A stretch of 9,473 nucleotides of DNA from Bdellovibrionaceae bacterium UBA2316 (GCA_002345205.1 DDVI01000074.1:1-9473), one strand, 5' to 3'; counted from the first letter of the stretch, positions 1 through 7,135 are shown. Numbers and translations are program-made. Notes: generated by a model not told the origin, from the letters alone.

Positions 1-2
1 GG

Positions 3-698
3 TCACGAAAGAAGTCTAATGGCGAAATCGTACCATTGAAAAATCCAACAGATATAGAGCAAACGTTTAAGGACGTGGAATCATTTTTTGGAACAAATAG
101 GAAGTCCGTGAGATTTATTTTCTTAAGAATGGGAATTGGGGATGGAGCGGTTGCTGCTCCATTTTTGATGTATATGGCTTTCCTAGCCATTGTTACGGTG
201 GCTGGCGGTGTATACTCTTGGTGGAATAAAAACAAAAAAGAAGGATTAGAGGACTGGCCGTTTGATATTGATAATTTTGGAAAAACTATCGATTTAAAAT
301 GTGAATCGGACCGTCTGGCCATTACATGTGGAAATGAAAAGCTGACTTTCTATCCGAGTGAAAGCAGTCCGCATAATATAGACTATCGGGATATGAAAAA
401 AGCAAATCGAACAGGCACGCTTACGTCCATACAAGAAACTGGCATGAAAAAAGGAACTGGTGCATTTACGAATGCATTTTATTCAGACAGGCGAAAAGCT
501 GCGGTTCTAAATATGGCGAAAATAGCTTTGGGCGAGAATGGCCAAAGGCAGATTTGTAACGGAAATGAATTTGCAGAAGATCTAGCGCCTGTTTACACTG
601 AAATTGCTAAACAAGCGTCCAATCAAAGTAAGAAAAAAGACAAGCCGGGAACGGTGAATACTTTGAAAAACCTAGATTCCGGTTCTCAATCAAAATAG
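3..698 (+). CDS. Unrecognised single-pass membrane protein, probably 5'-partial
   Basis: I do not recognise this family. The frame has no stop codon between the window edge and the TAG at 696-698, so the true start probably lies outside. The first usable in-window start is a TTG at 36, which has no Shine-Dalgarno-like sequence at proper spacing. Counting from that TTG, residues 1-33 are polar and charged. Residues about 34-62 form one long hydrophobic segment rich in Ala, Val and Gly and ending in a WW pair, followed by a Lys-rich stretch typical of a membrane boundary. The remaining ~155 residues are hydrophilic, with Cys at about 89, 98 and 174, and end in a Lys/Ser/Gln-rich tail. That composition suggests a soluble domain attached to the membrane; the Lys cluster after the segment favours it being cytoplasmic, but this is weak inference. 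A gap with an inverted repeat separates it from mlaE, so nothing ties it to the Mla operon. Confidence 0.6.
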   Translation, partial: SRKKSNGEIVPLKNPTDIEQTFKDVESFFGTNRKSVRFIFLRMGIGDGAVAAPFLMYMAFLAIVTVAGGVYSWWNKNKKEGLEDWPFDIDNFGKTIDLKCESDRLAITCGNEKLTFYPSESSPHNIDYRDMKKANRTGTLTSIQETGMKKGTGAFTNAFYSDRRKAAVLNMAKIALGENGQRQICNGNEFAEDLAPVYTEIAKQASNQSKKKDKPGTVNTLKNLDSGSQSK

Positions 699-708
699 TT
701 CATCAATA

Positions 709-759
709 TTACGTCACGGAAGAAAGTGCCTAGTATGGTTACTTTCTTCTAGTCCGTAA
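709..759. repeat. Interrupted inverted repeat between the upstream gene and mlaE
   Basis: Bases 719-727 (GAAGAAAGT) pair perfectly with 741-749 (ACTTTCTTC). Bases 709-713 (TTACG) pair with 755-759 (CGTAA). An internal mismatch of about five bases separates the two stems, with one possible G-U pair, and the apical loop is 13 bases. It starts 11 bases after the upstream stop codon, so a transcription terminator or mRNA 3'-end stabiliser for that gene is the simplest reading. There is no clean T-tract after the right arm and the stem is AT-rich, so a classical intrinsic terminator is not established. A regulator-binding site ahead of mlaE is an alternative. Confidence 0.45.
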
Positions 760-769
760 CCTTCGATCG

Positions 770-798
770 TTGTAATAGCTTTGCGAAAACGATACGAT
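770..798 (+). promoter_or_regulatory. Candidate sigma70-type promoter for mlaEFD
   Basis: TTGTAA at 770-775 (4 of 6 matches to the -35 consensus) is followed after exactly 17 bases by TACGAT at 793-798 (4 of 6 matches to -10). Transcription would start around 804-806, on or next to the mlaE ATG at 804, which implies a leaderless or nearly leaderless message. This agrees with the lack of a properly spaced ribosome binding site before mlaE; the only AAGG lies one base from the ATG. Motifs this weak occur by chance, so this is tentative. Confidence 0.25.
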
Positions 799-803
799 AA
801 GGC

Positions 804-1580
804 ATGGTAACCGCCGTACGTAGTTTTGTGACTGAGACTGGGAACATGATTTTGTTCATGACGTCATCGCTGCGTTTACTTTTTTCACCACCCAATCGCT
901 GGCAAGAAATTCTAAAACATATGGAATTTATAGGAAATAAATCGGTTGCGATTATTTCCTTAACTTCATTATTCACGGGCCTAGCGCTATCCCTACAAAT
1001 CTATTTAGGATTTAAAATTATCAATGCCGTGAATTTAGTTGGTCCCACGGTCGCTCTTGGGGTTACGCGGGAGCTTGGTCCGGTATTAACTGGCTTGATC
1101 GTTGCGGCTCGTGCGGGTGGTGCAATGGCGGCGCGCTTAGGAACCATGCGCGTGAATGAACAAATAGATGCATTGGATGTAATGGGTGTGAATACGCGGC
1201 AGTACTTAATTGCTCCACGGATTTTTGCGGCGATAATTTGTATGCCGTTGCTCACGGCAGTATTTGATTTTGTAGCGATGGTCGGCAGTTATATCTTGGT
1301 CGTTTTCATCGTGGATTTGGACAAAGCTATTTTCTTAGAGAAAATTAGACAAACCGTTGAAGTGAAGCACATTATGGAAGGCTTGTTCAAGTCGGCTATT
1401 TTTGGTTTAATATTTGGACTAGTGTGTACGTACCGTGGATTTTATACTACGGGCGGCGCTAAAGGTGTGGGCGAAGCAACGAACCAGGGTGTTGTTACAA
1501 GTATGGTGATGGTTATCGTTATAGATTACATCGTGACTAACTTAATTCGTATCTTCTATTTGACGATGGGGATTCAATAG
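804..1580 (+). CDS. mlaE: MlaE-family ABC transporter permease (lipid transport)
   Basis: Inner-membrane permease of an MCE-type phospholipid transporter, expected to work as a dimer with MlaF on the cytoplasmic side and MlaD on the periplasmic side. The 258 residues match the usual family length. The strongest signature is residues 89-128, with the RELGPV start, a small-residue-rich AARAGGAMAARLG stretch and the EQIDAL motif that couples to the ATPase. A second conserved block at 208-234 contains YRGF and a Gly-rich stretch ending in VGEATNQGVV. Hydrophobic segments lie near 47-70, 93-108, 136-172, 194-210 and 231-256, with an amphipathic N-terminal helix around 15-40, as in MlaE structures. 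An in-frame TAA at 798-800 makes the ATG at 804 the first possible start, and the full N-terminus aligns with the family from memory. Its stop shares one base with the mlaF GTG. The order E-F-D differs from E. coli F-E-D-C-B. Confidence 0.95.
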   Translation: MVTAVRSFVTETGNMILFMTSSLRLLFSPPNRWQEILKHMEFIGNKSVAIISLTSLFTGLALSLQIYLGFKIINAVNLVGPTVALGVTRELGPVLTGLIVAARAGGAMAARLGTMRVNEQIDALDVMGVNTRQYLIAPRIFAAIICMPLLTAVFDFVAMVGSYILVVFIVDLDKAIFLEKIRQTVEVKHIMEGLFKSAIFGLIFGLVCTYRGFYTTGGAKGVGEATNQGVVTSMVMVIVIDYIVTNLIRIFYLTMGIQ

Positions 1581-2335
1581 TGGAAACCGCCGTTAAAATT
1601 CAGGACGTTAGAAAAACATTTGATGGAAAAGATTTCGTTTTAAAAGGTTTGACTCTAAATATTCCTAAAGGATCCCTAACAGCGATCATTGGTTTTTCGG
1701 GTACGGGTAAGTCTGTTTTACTCAAGCATATGTTAGGATTGTTCCAGCCAACATCAGGTAAAGTTGAAGTGTTGGGCACAGATATGGCCAACCTATCGCC
1801 CGATGAATTGACAAAATTTCGATGTAACTTTGGAGTTCTGTTTCAATCGGCGGCTTTATTTGATGACATGACTGTTTTAGAAAATGTAAGCTTTCCTTTG
1901 ATTGAACATAGAAGAAATTTGAAGCCTGATGAAGTTAAAAAAATTGCTGAAGAAAAATTAAAAATGGTTGGCCTTGATCCTAAACATTTTCACAAGCTTC
2001 CGAGCCAGATCAGTGGTGGTATGCAAAAACGTACAGGTCTGGCGCGGGCGTTAGCCCTAGATCCAGAAATACTTGTGTATGATGAGCCAACGACAGGTTT
2101 AGATCCCATTCTGACTGAAATGGTTGATAATCTAATATTGGATACACATAAACACAAGAAGGGAACCACCTCAATAATGGTAAGCCATGACCTTGCTGCG
2201 GCCTTCAGAATTGCCGACTATGTAGCTATGCTTGATGCTGGCCAGGTTTTGTTATTTGGGAAACCGGAAGACTTCTATAATAGTGAAATTGAATTAGTAA
2301 AACGATTTGTGTCTAAAGGAATGAAACACTCATGA
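1580..2335 (+). CDS. mlaF: MlaF-family ABC transporter ATP-binding protein
   Basis: Cytoplasmic ATPase that powers MlaE/MlaD lipid movement. All ABC motifs are present: Walker A GFSGTGKS at residues 38-45, Q-loop Gln89, signature SGGMQ at 145-149, Walker B ILVYDEP at 164-170 with catalytic Glu169, the D-loop GLDP just after, and the H-loop His203. The signature continues as SGGMQKR followed by ARALAL, characteristic of the Mla/Ttg2A group rather than of generic amino-acid importers. At 251 residues it is slightly shorter than E. coli MlaF (about 269) and ends with a short Lys-rich tail. The start is a GTG overlapping the mlaE stop by one base (TAGTG), with a reasonable purine-rich site (GGGGA, 1568-1572) seven bases upstream. 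The stop overlaps the mlaD ATG in an ATGA junction. Both junctions suggest translational coupling and fixed stoichiometry. No MlaB-like STAS subunit is encoded nearby. Confidence 0.96.
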   Translation: METAVKIQDVRKTFDGKDFVLKGLTLNIPKGSLTAIIGFSGTGKSVLLKHMLGLFQPTSGKVEVLGTDMANLSPDELTKFRCNFGVLFQSAALFDDMTVLENVSFPLIEHRRNLKPDEVKKIAEEKLKMVGLDPKHFHKLPSQISGGMQKRTGLARALALDPEILVYDEPTTGLDPILTEMVDNLILDTHKHKKGTTSIMVSHDLAAAFRIADYVAMLDAGQVLLFGKPEDFYNSEIELVKRFVSKGMKHS

Positions 2336-3711
2336 GTATGTTTGGATCTACCGAATTTAAAGTGGGTGCTCTTGTTTTGATCGTTGGTGGACTTATCGGG
2401 TTGATGTCGATGCAGGTCAGTGATGACCCAAGTTTTTTGGGTAAATCAAAGCGTGCTTGGTTCTTATTGGATAATGCCGCCGGCTTAATTAAAAATTCAG
2501 GTGTAAAAACAGCTGGAATTCCTATTGGCGTAATTAAAGATATTCGATTGCAGGATGGTAAAGCCCGAATTGAAATCAGTGTCGGATCAGAAACTCCGAT
2601 TACAACCTCGGCCGTTGTAGAAATTAAATCTATTGGTATATTAGGTGACAAACACGTTGAGCTAAATCCGGGTTCAATCACTGATCCTCCGTTGCCAGAG
2701 GGCGGACAGATATTAAACGTTCGCGATAAGGGTTCGTTAGATAATGTGTTAACTCAAGTGAGCGACATTGCAGGATCATTAAAGCAAGTGGCCGAAGTCG
2801 TCCGTGAATCATTGGCTGATGAGGGGACTCAAAAGCACGTGCTTGGTCGTATCGTTAAAAACATTGAAAAGATTACTGAGGATGTGAAGGACATCACGGG
2901 TGAAAACAAAGAACAAATCGGCGAGATCGTAGATCAAGTGAACGACATTACGCGTACGTTGGATGAATTGATCAATGACGAAAGTGATGAAGGCTTAAAA
3001 AAGACTTGGAAAAAAACCATGGTACGCTTGGATAACACGATGAAGAACATCGATGAAGTTACGACCAAGATTAATAAGGGTGAAGGTACGATCGGTAAGC
3101 TTATTAACGATGAAACAACAGTGGAAGAGTTAAACACGGCGATCTCGGGCATCAGTGGATTATTTGATAGCGCCGGAAAAATTCAAACAGGCTTTGATTT
3201 TCACGGCGATTATTTAACCTCAGTTGGGCAAACGAAATCGACAATCGGTATTCAGATTCAACCGGGTCTAGATCGATACTACTATTTGGGTATAATCAAC
3301 GACCCGGCCGGTTTAGTTGAGCGTGAGGAAACTAAAGTCAGCAGTGACGGCACCGTTATTTCTAACACGCAAACTGAAAAACGTTTCCTAAGCAAAACAA
3401 AATTCACTCTATTGTTTGCTAAAAACTTTTACGATTTCACAATTAAAGCCGGCTTGATTGAAAACTCAGGCGGTTTTGGAATGGACTATCATTTATTCAA
3501 TCGTAAGCTCAGATTCAGCGTCGAAGCCTTCAACCTAGAAAAAACAAATCTTAGAGTCTCAGCTCGCTATGATTTGTTCTACGGTCTATACGTCATGGCT
3601 GGTCAACAGGACATCTTAGACAAAGAGTCCACCCGCTCGAGCTACCTAGGCGCCGGCCTTTTCCTAACAAACGACGATCTAAAGCTATTACTCACAAAAT
3701 CCCCTTTCTAA
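2332..3711 (+). CDS. mlaD: Long MlaD-type MCE protein with helical stalk and beta-rich C-terminal domain
   Basis: Periplasmic lipid-binding component of the Mla transporter. Residues 1-9 are cytoplasmic and 10-27 form one transmembrane anchor. Residues about 39-117 are a single MCE domain, recognisable from the F-x-LLDNAAGL-x(6)-V-x-x-AGIPIG pattern and the IGILGDKHVEL-x-PG ending. Residues about 134-280 are highly charged and helical, with heptad-like repeats and the KGEGTIGKLINDE motif common in long MCE proteins. Residues about 286-459 alternate hydrophobic and polar residues in strand-like blocks (roughly eight to twelve), rich in Tyr and Phe, with a hydrophilic loop at about 329-355; the protein ends in Phe. 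E. coli MlaD is about 183 residues and lacks the last two regions. I infer an outer-membrane-anchored or docked barrel, as described for Veillonella parvula MlaD. The final ~200 bases use C-ending codons noticeably more than the rest of the gene. Start chosen from the ATGA overlap with mlaF. Confidence 0.92.
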   Translation: MSMFGSTEFKVGALVLIVGGLIGLMSMQVSDDPSFLGKSKRAWFLLDNAAGLIKNSGVKTAGIPIGVIKDIRLQDGKARIEISVGSETPITTSAVVEIKSIGILGDKHVELNPGSITDPPLPEGGQILNVRDKGSLDNVLTQVSDIAGSLKQVAEVVRESLADEGTQKHVLGRIVKNIEKITEDVKDITGENKEQIGEIVDQVNDITRTLDELINDESDEGLKKTWKKTMVRLDNTMKNIDEVTTKINKGEGTIGKLINDETTVEELNTAISGISGLFDSAGKIQTGFDFHGDYLTSVGQTKSTIGIQIQPGLDRYYYLGIINDPAGLVEREETKVSSDGTVISNTQTEKRFLSKTKFTLLFAKNFYDFTIKAGLIENSGGFGMDYHLFNRKLRFSVEAFNLEKTNLRVSARYDLFYGLYVMAGQQDILDKESTRSSYLGAGLFLTNDDLKLLLTKSPF

Positions 3712-3720
3712 GGAAAGAAC

Positions 3721-3792
3721 AATTAAAAGGCTAAACTCTTGGTTCAGGGACGCCTGTTTTCCGCGGTCAGCCTCGATTTTGTCCTTTTAATT
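3721..3792. repeat. Perfect 10-base inverted repeat enclosing a structured 52-base interior
   Basis: Bases 3721-3730 (AATTAAAAGG) are the exact reverse complement of 3783-3792 (CCTTTTAATT). Inside, CAGG at 3745-3748 can pair with CCTG at 3753-3756 around a GACG loop and is followed by TTTT. Alternatively GACGC (3749-3753) pairs with GCGGTC (3763-3768) with one bulge, and GGCT (3729-3732) can pair with AGCC (3769-3772) at the cost of the last two outer base pairs. The element sits 9 bases after the mlaD stop and 46 before the purH ATG. It could terminate the mla message, in either direction because it is symmetrical, or act as a purH leader structure. It does not fit a standard intrinsic terminator or a riboswitch class that I know. 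Confidence 0.45.
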
Positions 3793-3828
3793 TCGCTTCG
3801 TAAAAAAATTGTGATAGGTGTTGAGCAC

Positions 3829-3833
3829 GGGGG
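3829..3833 (+). promoter_or_regulatory. Ribosome binding site deciding the purH start
   Basis: A run of five G residues ends five bases before the ATG at 3839, a suitable Shine-Dalgarno position. The in-frame GTG at 3818 and TTG at 3821 have no comparable site, so the ATG is preferred. The match to AGGAGG is only partial. Confidence 0.45.
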
Positions 3834-3838
3834 TTTTG

Positions 3839-5344
3839 ATGTATCGTCGGGCTTTGGTTAGTGTTTCGGATAAAACGGGGTTGATTGAGTTTTTGAAGCC
3901 GCTAGTTGAAAAAGGGCTTCAGTTGATTTCTACCGGAGGCACCGCCCAGTTTCTGCGGGATCATCAATTAGCTGTCTTGGACGTCAGTGAAGTTACTCAG
4001 TTTCCTGAAGTGATGGATGGTCGAGTTAAGACGCTTCATCCAAAAATTCATATGGGTCTTTTGGCTCGAGCAAATAATCCTAGTGACCTAGACGTTTTGA
4101 AAAAGTTTGAAACCGATATGTTTGATCTTGTGGTTGTGAATTTATATCCATTCGAAGAATCCCTGAAAAAAAATCTATCTCAAGCTGAAATGATTGAAAA
4201 AATTGATATCGGCGGACCTAGCATGTTGCGTTCGGCGGCTAAAAGCTTTGAACGCATTTCAGTTGTTTGTGATCCCAAAGACTACCCACGTGTATTGGAA
4301 TCGACTGATCGTACATTTTTGAACAAACAGCTCGCCGCTAAAGTCTTTCAACACTGCAGTTACTATGATTCTTTGATCGGCCACTATCTAAATCCTGAAT
4401 CTAGCGAACAGTTTCACGTTGCAGGTAAATTAGAAAAAGAACTTCGCTATGGTGAAAACCCACATCAAAAGGCGTTGTGGTACAAAATAGGTGGAAACCT
4501 AACAGGCTTTCAAGATTTTAAAATTCTTCAGGGTAAAGAGTTATCCTATAATAATCTGCTGGACCTTGATGCGGCGTTAACTCTGTCATTAGAAATTCCG
4601 GAATTAAATGCGGTGGCCGTTAAGCACAATAACCCATGCGGGGTGGCCTTTGGTTCTGACGCTACAGATGTTATACAAAGATTAGTGAAGACGGACCCTG
4701 TCAGTATCTTTGGTGGAATCGTAGCTTCGAACGCTCTGATAAATTTGAAAATGGCAGAGGAGCTTTCTAAAATTTTCCTAGAGTGCATTGTGGCTCCGGG
4801 GTATTCAGATGAAGCTCTCGCGCTTTTTTCTAAAAAGAAAAATTTAAGACTTTTAACGTATCCAAAGACCGCCCAAAAAAATCCTTTCGTGTTGAAATCT
4901 ATCATGGGTGGATTTTTGGTGCAGGACCAAGACTCCTTTCCGTCGCCTGTTGATCAATGGAAGAATTTCGGTCAGCCAATTCCAGAAAATGTGAAGGCCG
5001 ATATTATCTTTGGTGAAAAAGTATGCGGTTATTTAAAATCTAACAGTATTGCATTGATAGATAACAAAATGACCATTGGGTTAGGAATGGGCCAAGTAAA
5101 CCGCGTAGATGCCGTTGAACAATCCCTAGGTCGTGCGCTTAAGCATCACCAGATAACTCCGCACACTGTTTTAATTTCTGATGCATTTTTTCCGTTCACT
5201 GATTCTATCGAACTTATCGCAAAACATAAAATTAAATGGGTCTTTCAGCCAGGTGGAAGTGTGAAAGATGATGAAGTCATCAAACGGGCTCAAGAGCTAG
5301 ATGTGAATTTAATTTTTAGTGGCAAAAGGCATTTTAGACACTAG
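3839..5344 (+). CDS. purH: Bifunctional AICAR formyltransferase / IMP cyclohydrolase PurH
   Basis: Catalyses the last two steps of de novo purine synthesis in the cytoplasm: formyl transfer from 10-formyl-tetrahydrofolate to AICAR, then ring closure of FAICAR to IMP. From the ATG at 3839 it is 501 residues, close to the usual 510-530. The N-terminal MGS-like cyclohydrolase domain (about 1-190) has the STGGTA phosphate-binding motif at 31-36, the block from 55 to 77 including GRVKTLHPKIHMG, and the IDIGGPSMLRSA motif at 123-134. The AICAR transformylase domain (about 195-501) has LRYGENPHQ at 202-210, the catalytic Lys262-His263 in KHNNPCG, FGGIVA at 291-296, LKSNSI at 399-404, GMGQVNRVDAV at 416-426, the QPGGS block at 470-474 and the typical RHFRH end. 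Homologues begin just before the RALVSVSDK motif, so I chose this start over the GTG at 3818, which adds seven residues. It heads the five-gene run. Confidence 0.95.
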   Translation: MYRRALVSVSDKTGLIEFLKPLVEKGLQLISTGGTAQFLRDHQLAVLDVSEVTQFPEVMDGRVKTLHPKIHMGLLARANNPSDLDVLKKFETDMFDLVVVNLYPFEESLKKNLSQAEMIEKIDIGGPSMLRSAAKSFERISVVCDPKDYPRVLESTDRTFLNKQLAAKVFQHCSYYDSLIGHYLNPESSEQFHVAGKLEKELRYGENPHQKALWYKIGGNLTGFQDFKILQGKELSYNNLLDLDAALTLSLEIPELNAVAVKHNNPCGVAFGSDATDVIQRLVKTDPVSIFGGIVASNALINLKMAEELSKIFLECIVAPGYSDEALALFSKKKNLRLLTYPKTAQKNPFVLKSIMGGFLVQDQDSFPSPVDQWKNFGQPIPENVKADIIFGEKVCGYLKSNSIALIDNKMTIGLGMGQVNRVDAVEQSLGRALKHHQITPHTVLISDAFFPFTDSIELIAKHKIKWVFQPGGSVKDDEVIKRAQELDVNLIFSGKRHFRH

Positions 5345-5353
5345 AATTAGTTC

Positions 5354-7135
5354 ATGGGTTATGAAGTTAAAGATGTGAATCCGAAAGAGAAAATGTGGTT
5401 GGTAAGGTCGTCGTCTCGTTTAATCGGACCATATAGTTTAGAAGAAATCGTTGAATTATTAACATACAACCAAGTGTCTTTCGTCGATGAAATTCGTCGT
5501 CCAAAATCGCGTTGGAATTTTATTCGTGACTATCCGTATTTAACGGAAACGGTAAAAAACAATCGTGATAAATTAAATTTGAATAATACTAAGACGAGCC
5601 CACTTAGTATTATAACGGGTTCATTCACAAAAACTGAAAATACAGAATCTGCGCAATATAAAGAGGCAGTTAAAATCAATTTCGATGACATAAAAGACAT
5701 CGAGCCATTAAAAGAAGTCCCATTTTCGTTTAATCCGAAAGCTAAATCAGCTGAATCAAGGCAGTCTGCTGCGGTTGCAAAGAGCTATGGCCTATTGAAT
5801 GATCAAAAAGTTAAAGAAGAACTAAAAGCTAAGCAAGATAAACTTAAACGTACTGTTGTCATTGTAAGTGCGGTAGCGATTGTTTTGTTTGGTGGAATTA
5901 AATTTTATCAACGCGTGCAAAATTCAGAAAAGATGCGCCAACGAATAGAGAAAATTGGTCAACTTTATAACTTGAAGCTTTATTCAAAAGCATTCCAAAT
6001 TTATAAAGAAGTTTCTGGTGCTACTGAAATTCCTAAAGAGACTTTAGATTTAATTGCTCCCGCGAGAATTTCATTCGGTAAAGAAATTAGTGACATTCGA
6101 AATCAAATTAATGCAACCGTAGACACTGCAAATCAAAAAAAGCGATCAGAGTTATTCAATTTGTTGGGATTAAGTTATCAAATCGAAGGGGATAATTTAA
6201 AAGCTCAAGAGAGTTTTAAAAAAGCATTGATTCAAGACCCTATTAATGAATTGGCTAACATAAATTGGGGTATTCAAAATTATAAAATGAATACCAAAAT
6301 GGTTTTGAGTCCAAATTCTAAATTAACAGTTGCTGACTATTATAGGAATTTTTCGAATGTACGATATGAAAACTATGAAAACGTAGGTTATTTTAGTTTT
6401 ATTCGCGGCTTATATCTGATCGATTTTAAAGACATGCACAAAGAAGATATTTCTTTAGTTAAAAAGGATCTTTTTGAAGCTCGTACTAAATCGGCGTTTT
6501 TACGTAGCGAAATTGCATTAGTTAACATCGGATTAAGTCGATTAGATAATTCTGTTAATGATTCAAGTTTTGTTGATTTTGTTGAACTCATTCCTAAGCA
6601 GTCGCAAAACTTTGCAAAGAACCCGGCGTTAGATTGGAGTTTAACGGAATGGACGGTTCTTGATGAATTGTGTGATCGCATCTATGCGAAAAGCCAACAG
6701 CTTATGCCAAAATTATTTCGTGCGTTTTGTGCACTCGAATCGGGTCAATTTGAAATTGTAGATAAGCTACTAGACGAGGCGCATTTGCTTTCAGTAGGAA
6801 GTAATCATTATGAATTAATGCAGCTTCACGTAGCGTATGCCAAAGGTCAGAAAATACTTCTTGAGTCTATTTTGAAAAAAACGGATTTATCAAACTTCGC
6901 GGCGACTCATTATTATAGAGGACAAAACTGCCTAGCGAATAAGAAATTAGATTGTGCTAAAGAGTCTTTTACGGCTCTAGGCGAGAAGTTTCCAGAGTGG
7001 TCATATTTAGCAGCTCTGGGATTATTCCAAGTAGATAGAGCGGCCTACTCACGTGGCATTTTTGATGCCTTAAAAAAAGAACCGCTGCAGCAGCAATTAA
7101 TTGAGGCCCGTGCTCAGTTGGAAAATCCAGAATGA
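5354..7135 (+). CDS. GYF_2-like / transmembrane / TPR protein of unknown role
   Basis: A 593-residue protein with three visible parts. Residues about 14-62 resemble a GYF_2 (DUF4339-type) domain: an MWLV start, a GPYSLEEI motif near 25-32, then a conserved-looking Trp54. Residues 65-165 are a polar, probably disordered linker rich in Lys, Ser and Glu. Residues about 167-184 form one transmembrane helix preceded by a Lys-rich stretch, which places the N-terminus in the cytoplasm and the remainder in the periplasm by the positive-inside rule. The C-terminal region is alpha-helical, with one clear TPR at about 264-298 (LGLSYQ...A-x-x-SFKKAL-x-x-DP) and a weaker one near 516-548. Such proteins usually scaffold complexes, but partner and function are unknown. 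The ATG at 5354 lies 9 bases after purH with no good ribosome site; the in-frame ATG at 5393 (Met14), after a purine-rich GAAAGAGAAA, is an alternative. It overlaps the next gene by ATGA. Confidence 0.85.
   Translation: MGYEVKDVNPKEKMWLVRSSSRLIGPYSLEEIVELLTYNQVSFVDEIRRPKSRWNFIRDYPYLTETVKNNRDKLNLNNTKTSPLSIITGSFTKTENTESAQYKEAVKINFDDIKDIEPLKEVPFSFNPKAKSAESRQSAAVAKSYGLLNDQKVKEELKAKQDKLKRTVVIVSAVAIVLFGGIKFYQRVQNSEKMRQRIEKIGQLYNLKLYSKAFQIYKEVSGATEIPKETLDLIAPARISFGKEISDIRNQINATVDTANQKKRSELFNLLGLSYQIEGDNLKAQESFKKALIQDPINELANINWGIQNYKMNTKMVLSPNSKLTVADYYRNFSNVRYENYENVGYFSFIRGLYLIDFKDMHKEDISLVKKDLFEARTKSAFLRSEIALVNIGLSRLDNSVNDSSFVDFVELIPKQSQNFAKNPALDWSLTEWTVLDELCDRIYAKSQQLMPKLFRAFCALESGQFEIVDKLLDEAHLLSVGSNHYELMQLHVAYAKGQKILLESILKKTDLSNFAATHYYRGQNCLANKKLDCAKESFTALGEKFPEWSYLAALGLFQVDRAAYSRGIFDALKKEPLQQQLIEARAQLENPE

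Noticed and set aside
749..976. 75-codon open frame on the minus strand over the mlaE start
   Set aside because: It lies antisense to the clearly conserved MlaE N-terminus and has no recognisable domain; its tail runs through the inverted repeat.
2313..2681. 122-codon open frame on the minus strand over mlaD
   Set aside because: It is a mirror of the MCE coding sequence, with low-complexity Ile/Pro/Ser composition and no recognisable motif.
3721..3838. ZTP (pfl) or other purine-related riboswitch ahead of purH
   Set aside because: pfl RNAs do occur before purH, but the conserved 3' CCGCCUGGGC core is absent, and no purine-riboswitch core could be found by eye. Kept only as an unassigned structured element.
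3818..3838. GTG at 3818 as the purH start
   Set aside because: It would add seven residues upstream of the conserved N-terminus with no ribosome site; the ATG at 3839 has a G-run at good spacing.
4546..4905. 119-codon open frame on the minus strand within purH
   Set aside because: The + strand here encodes conserved AICAR transformylase motifs, so this is a shadow frame.
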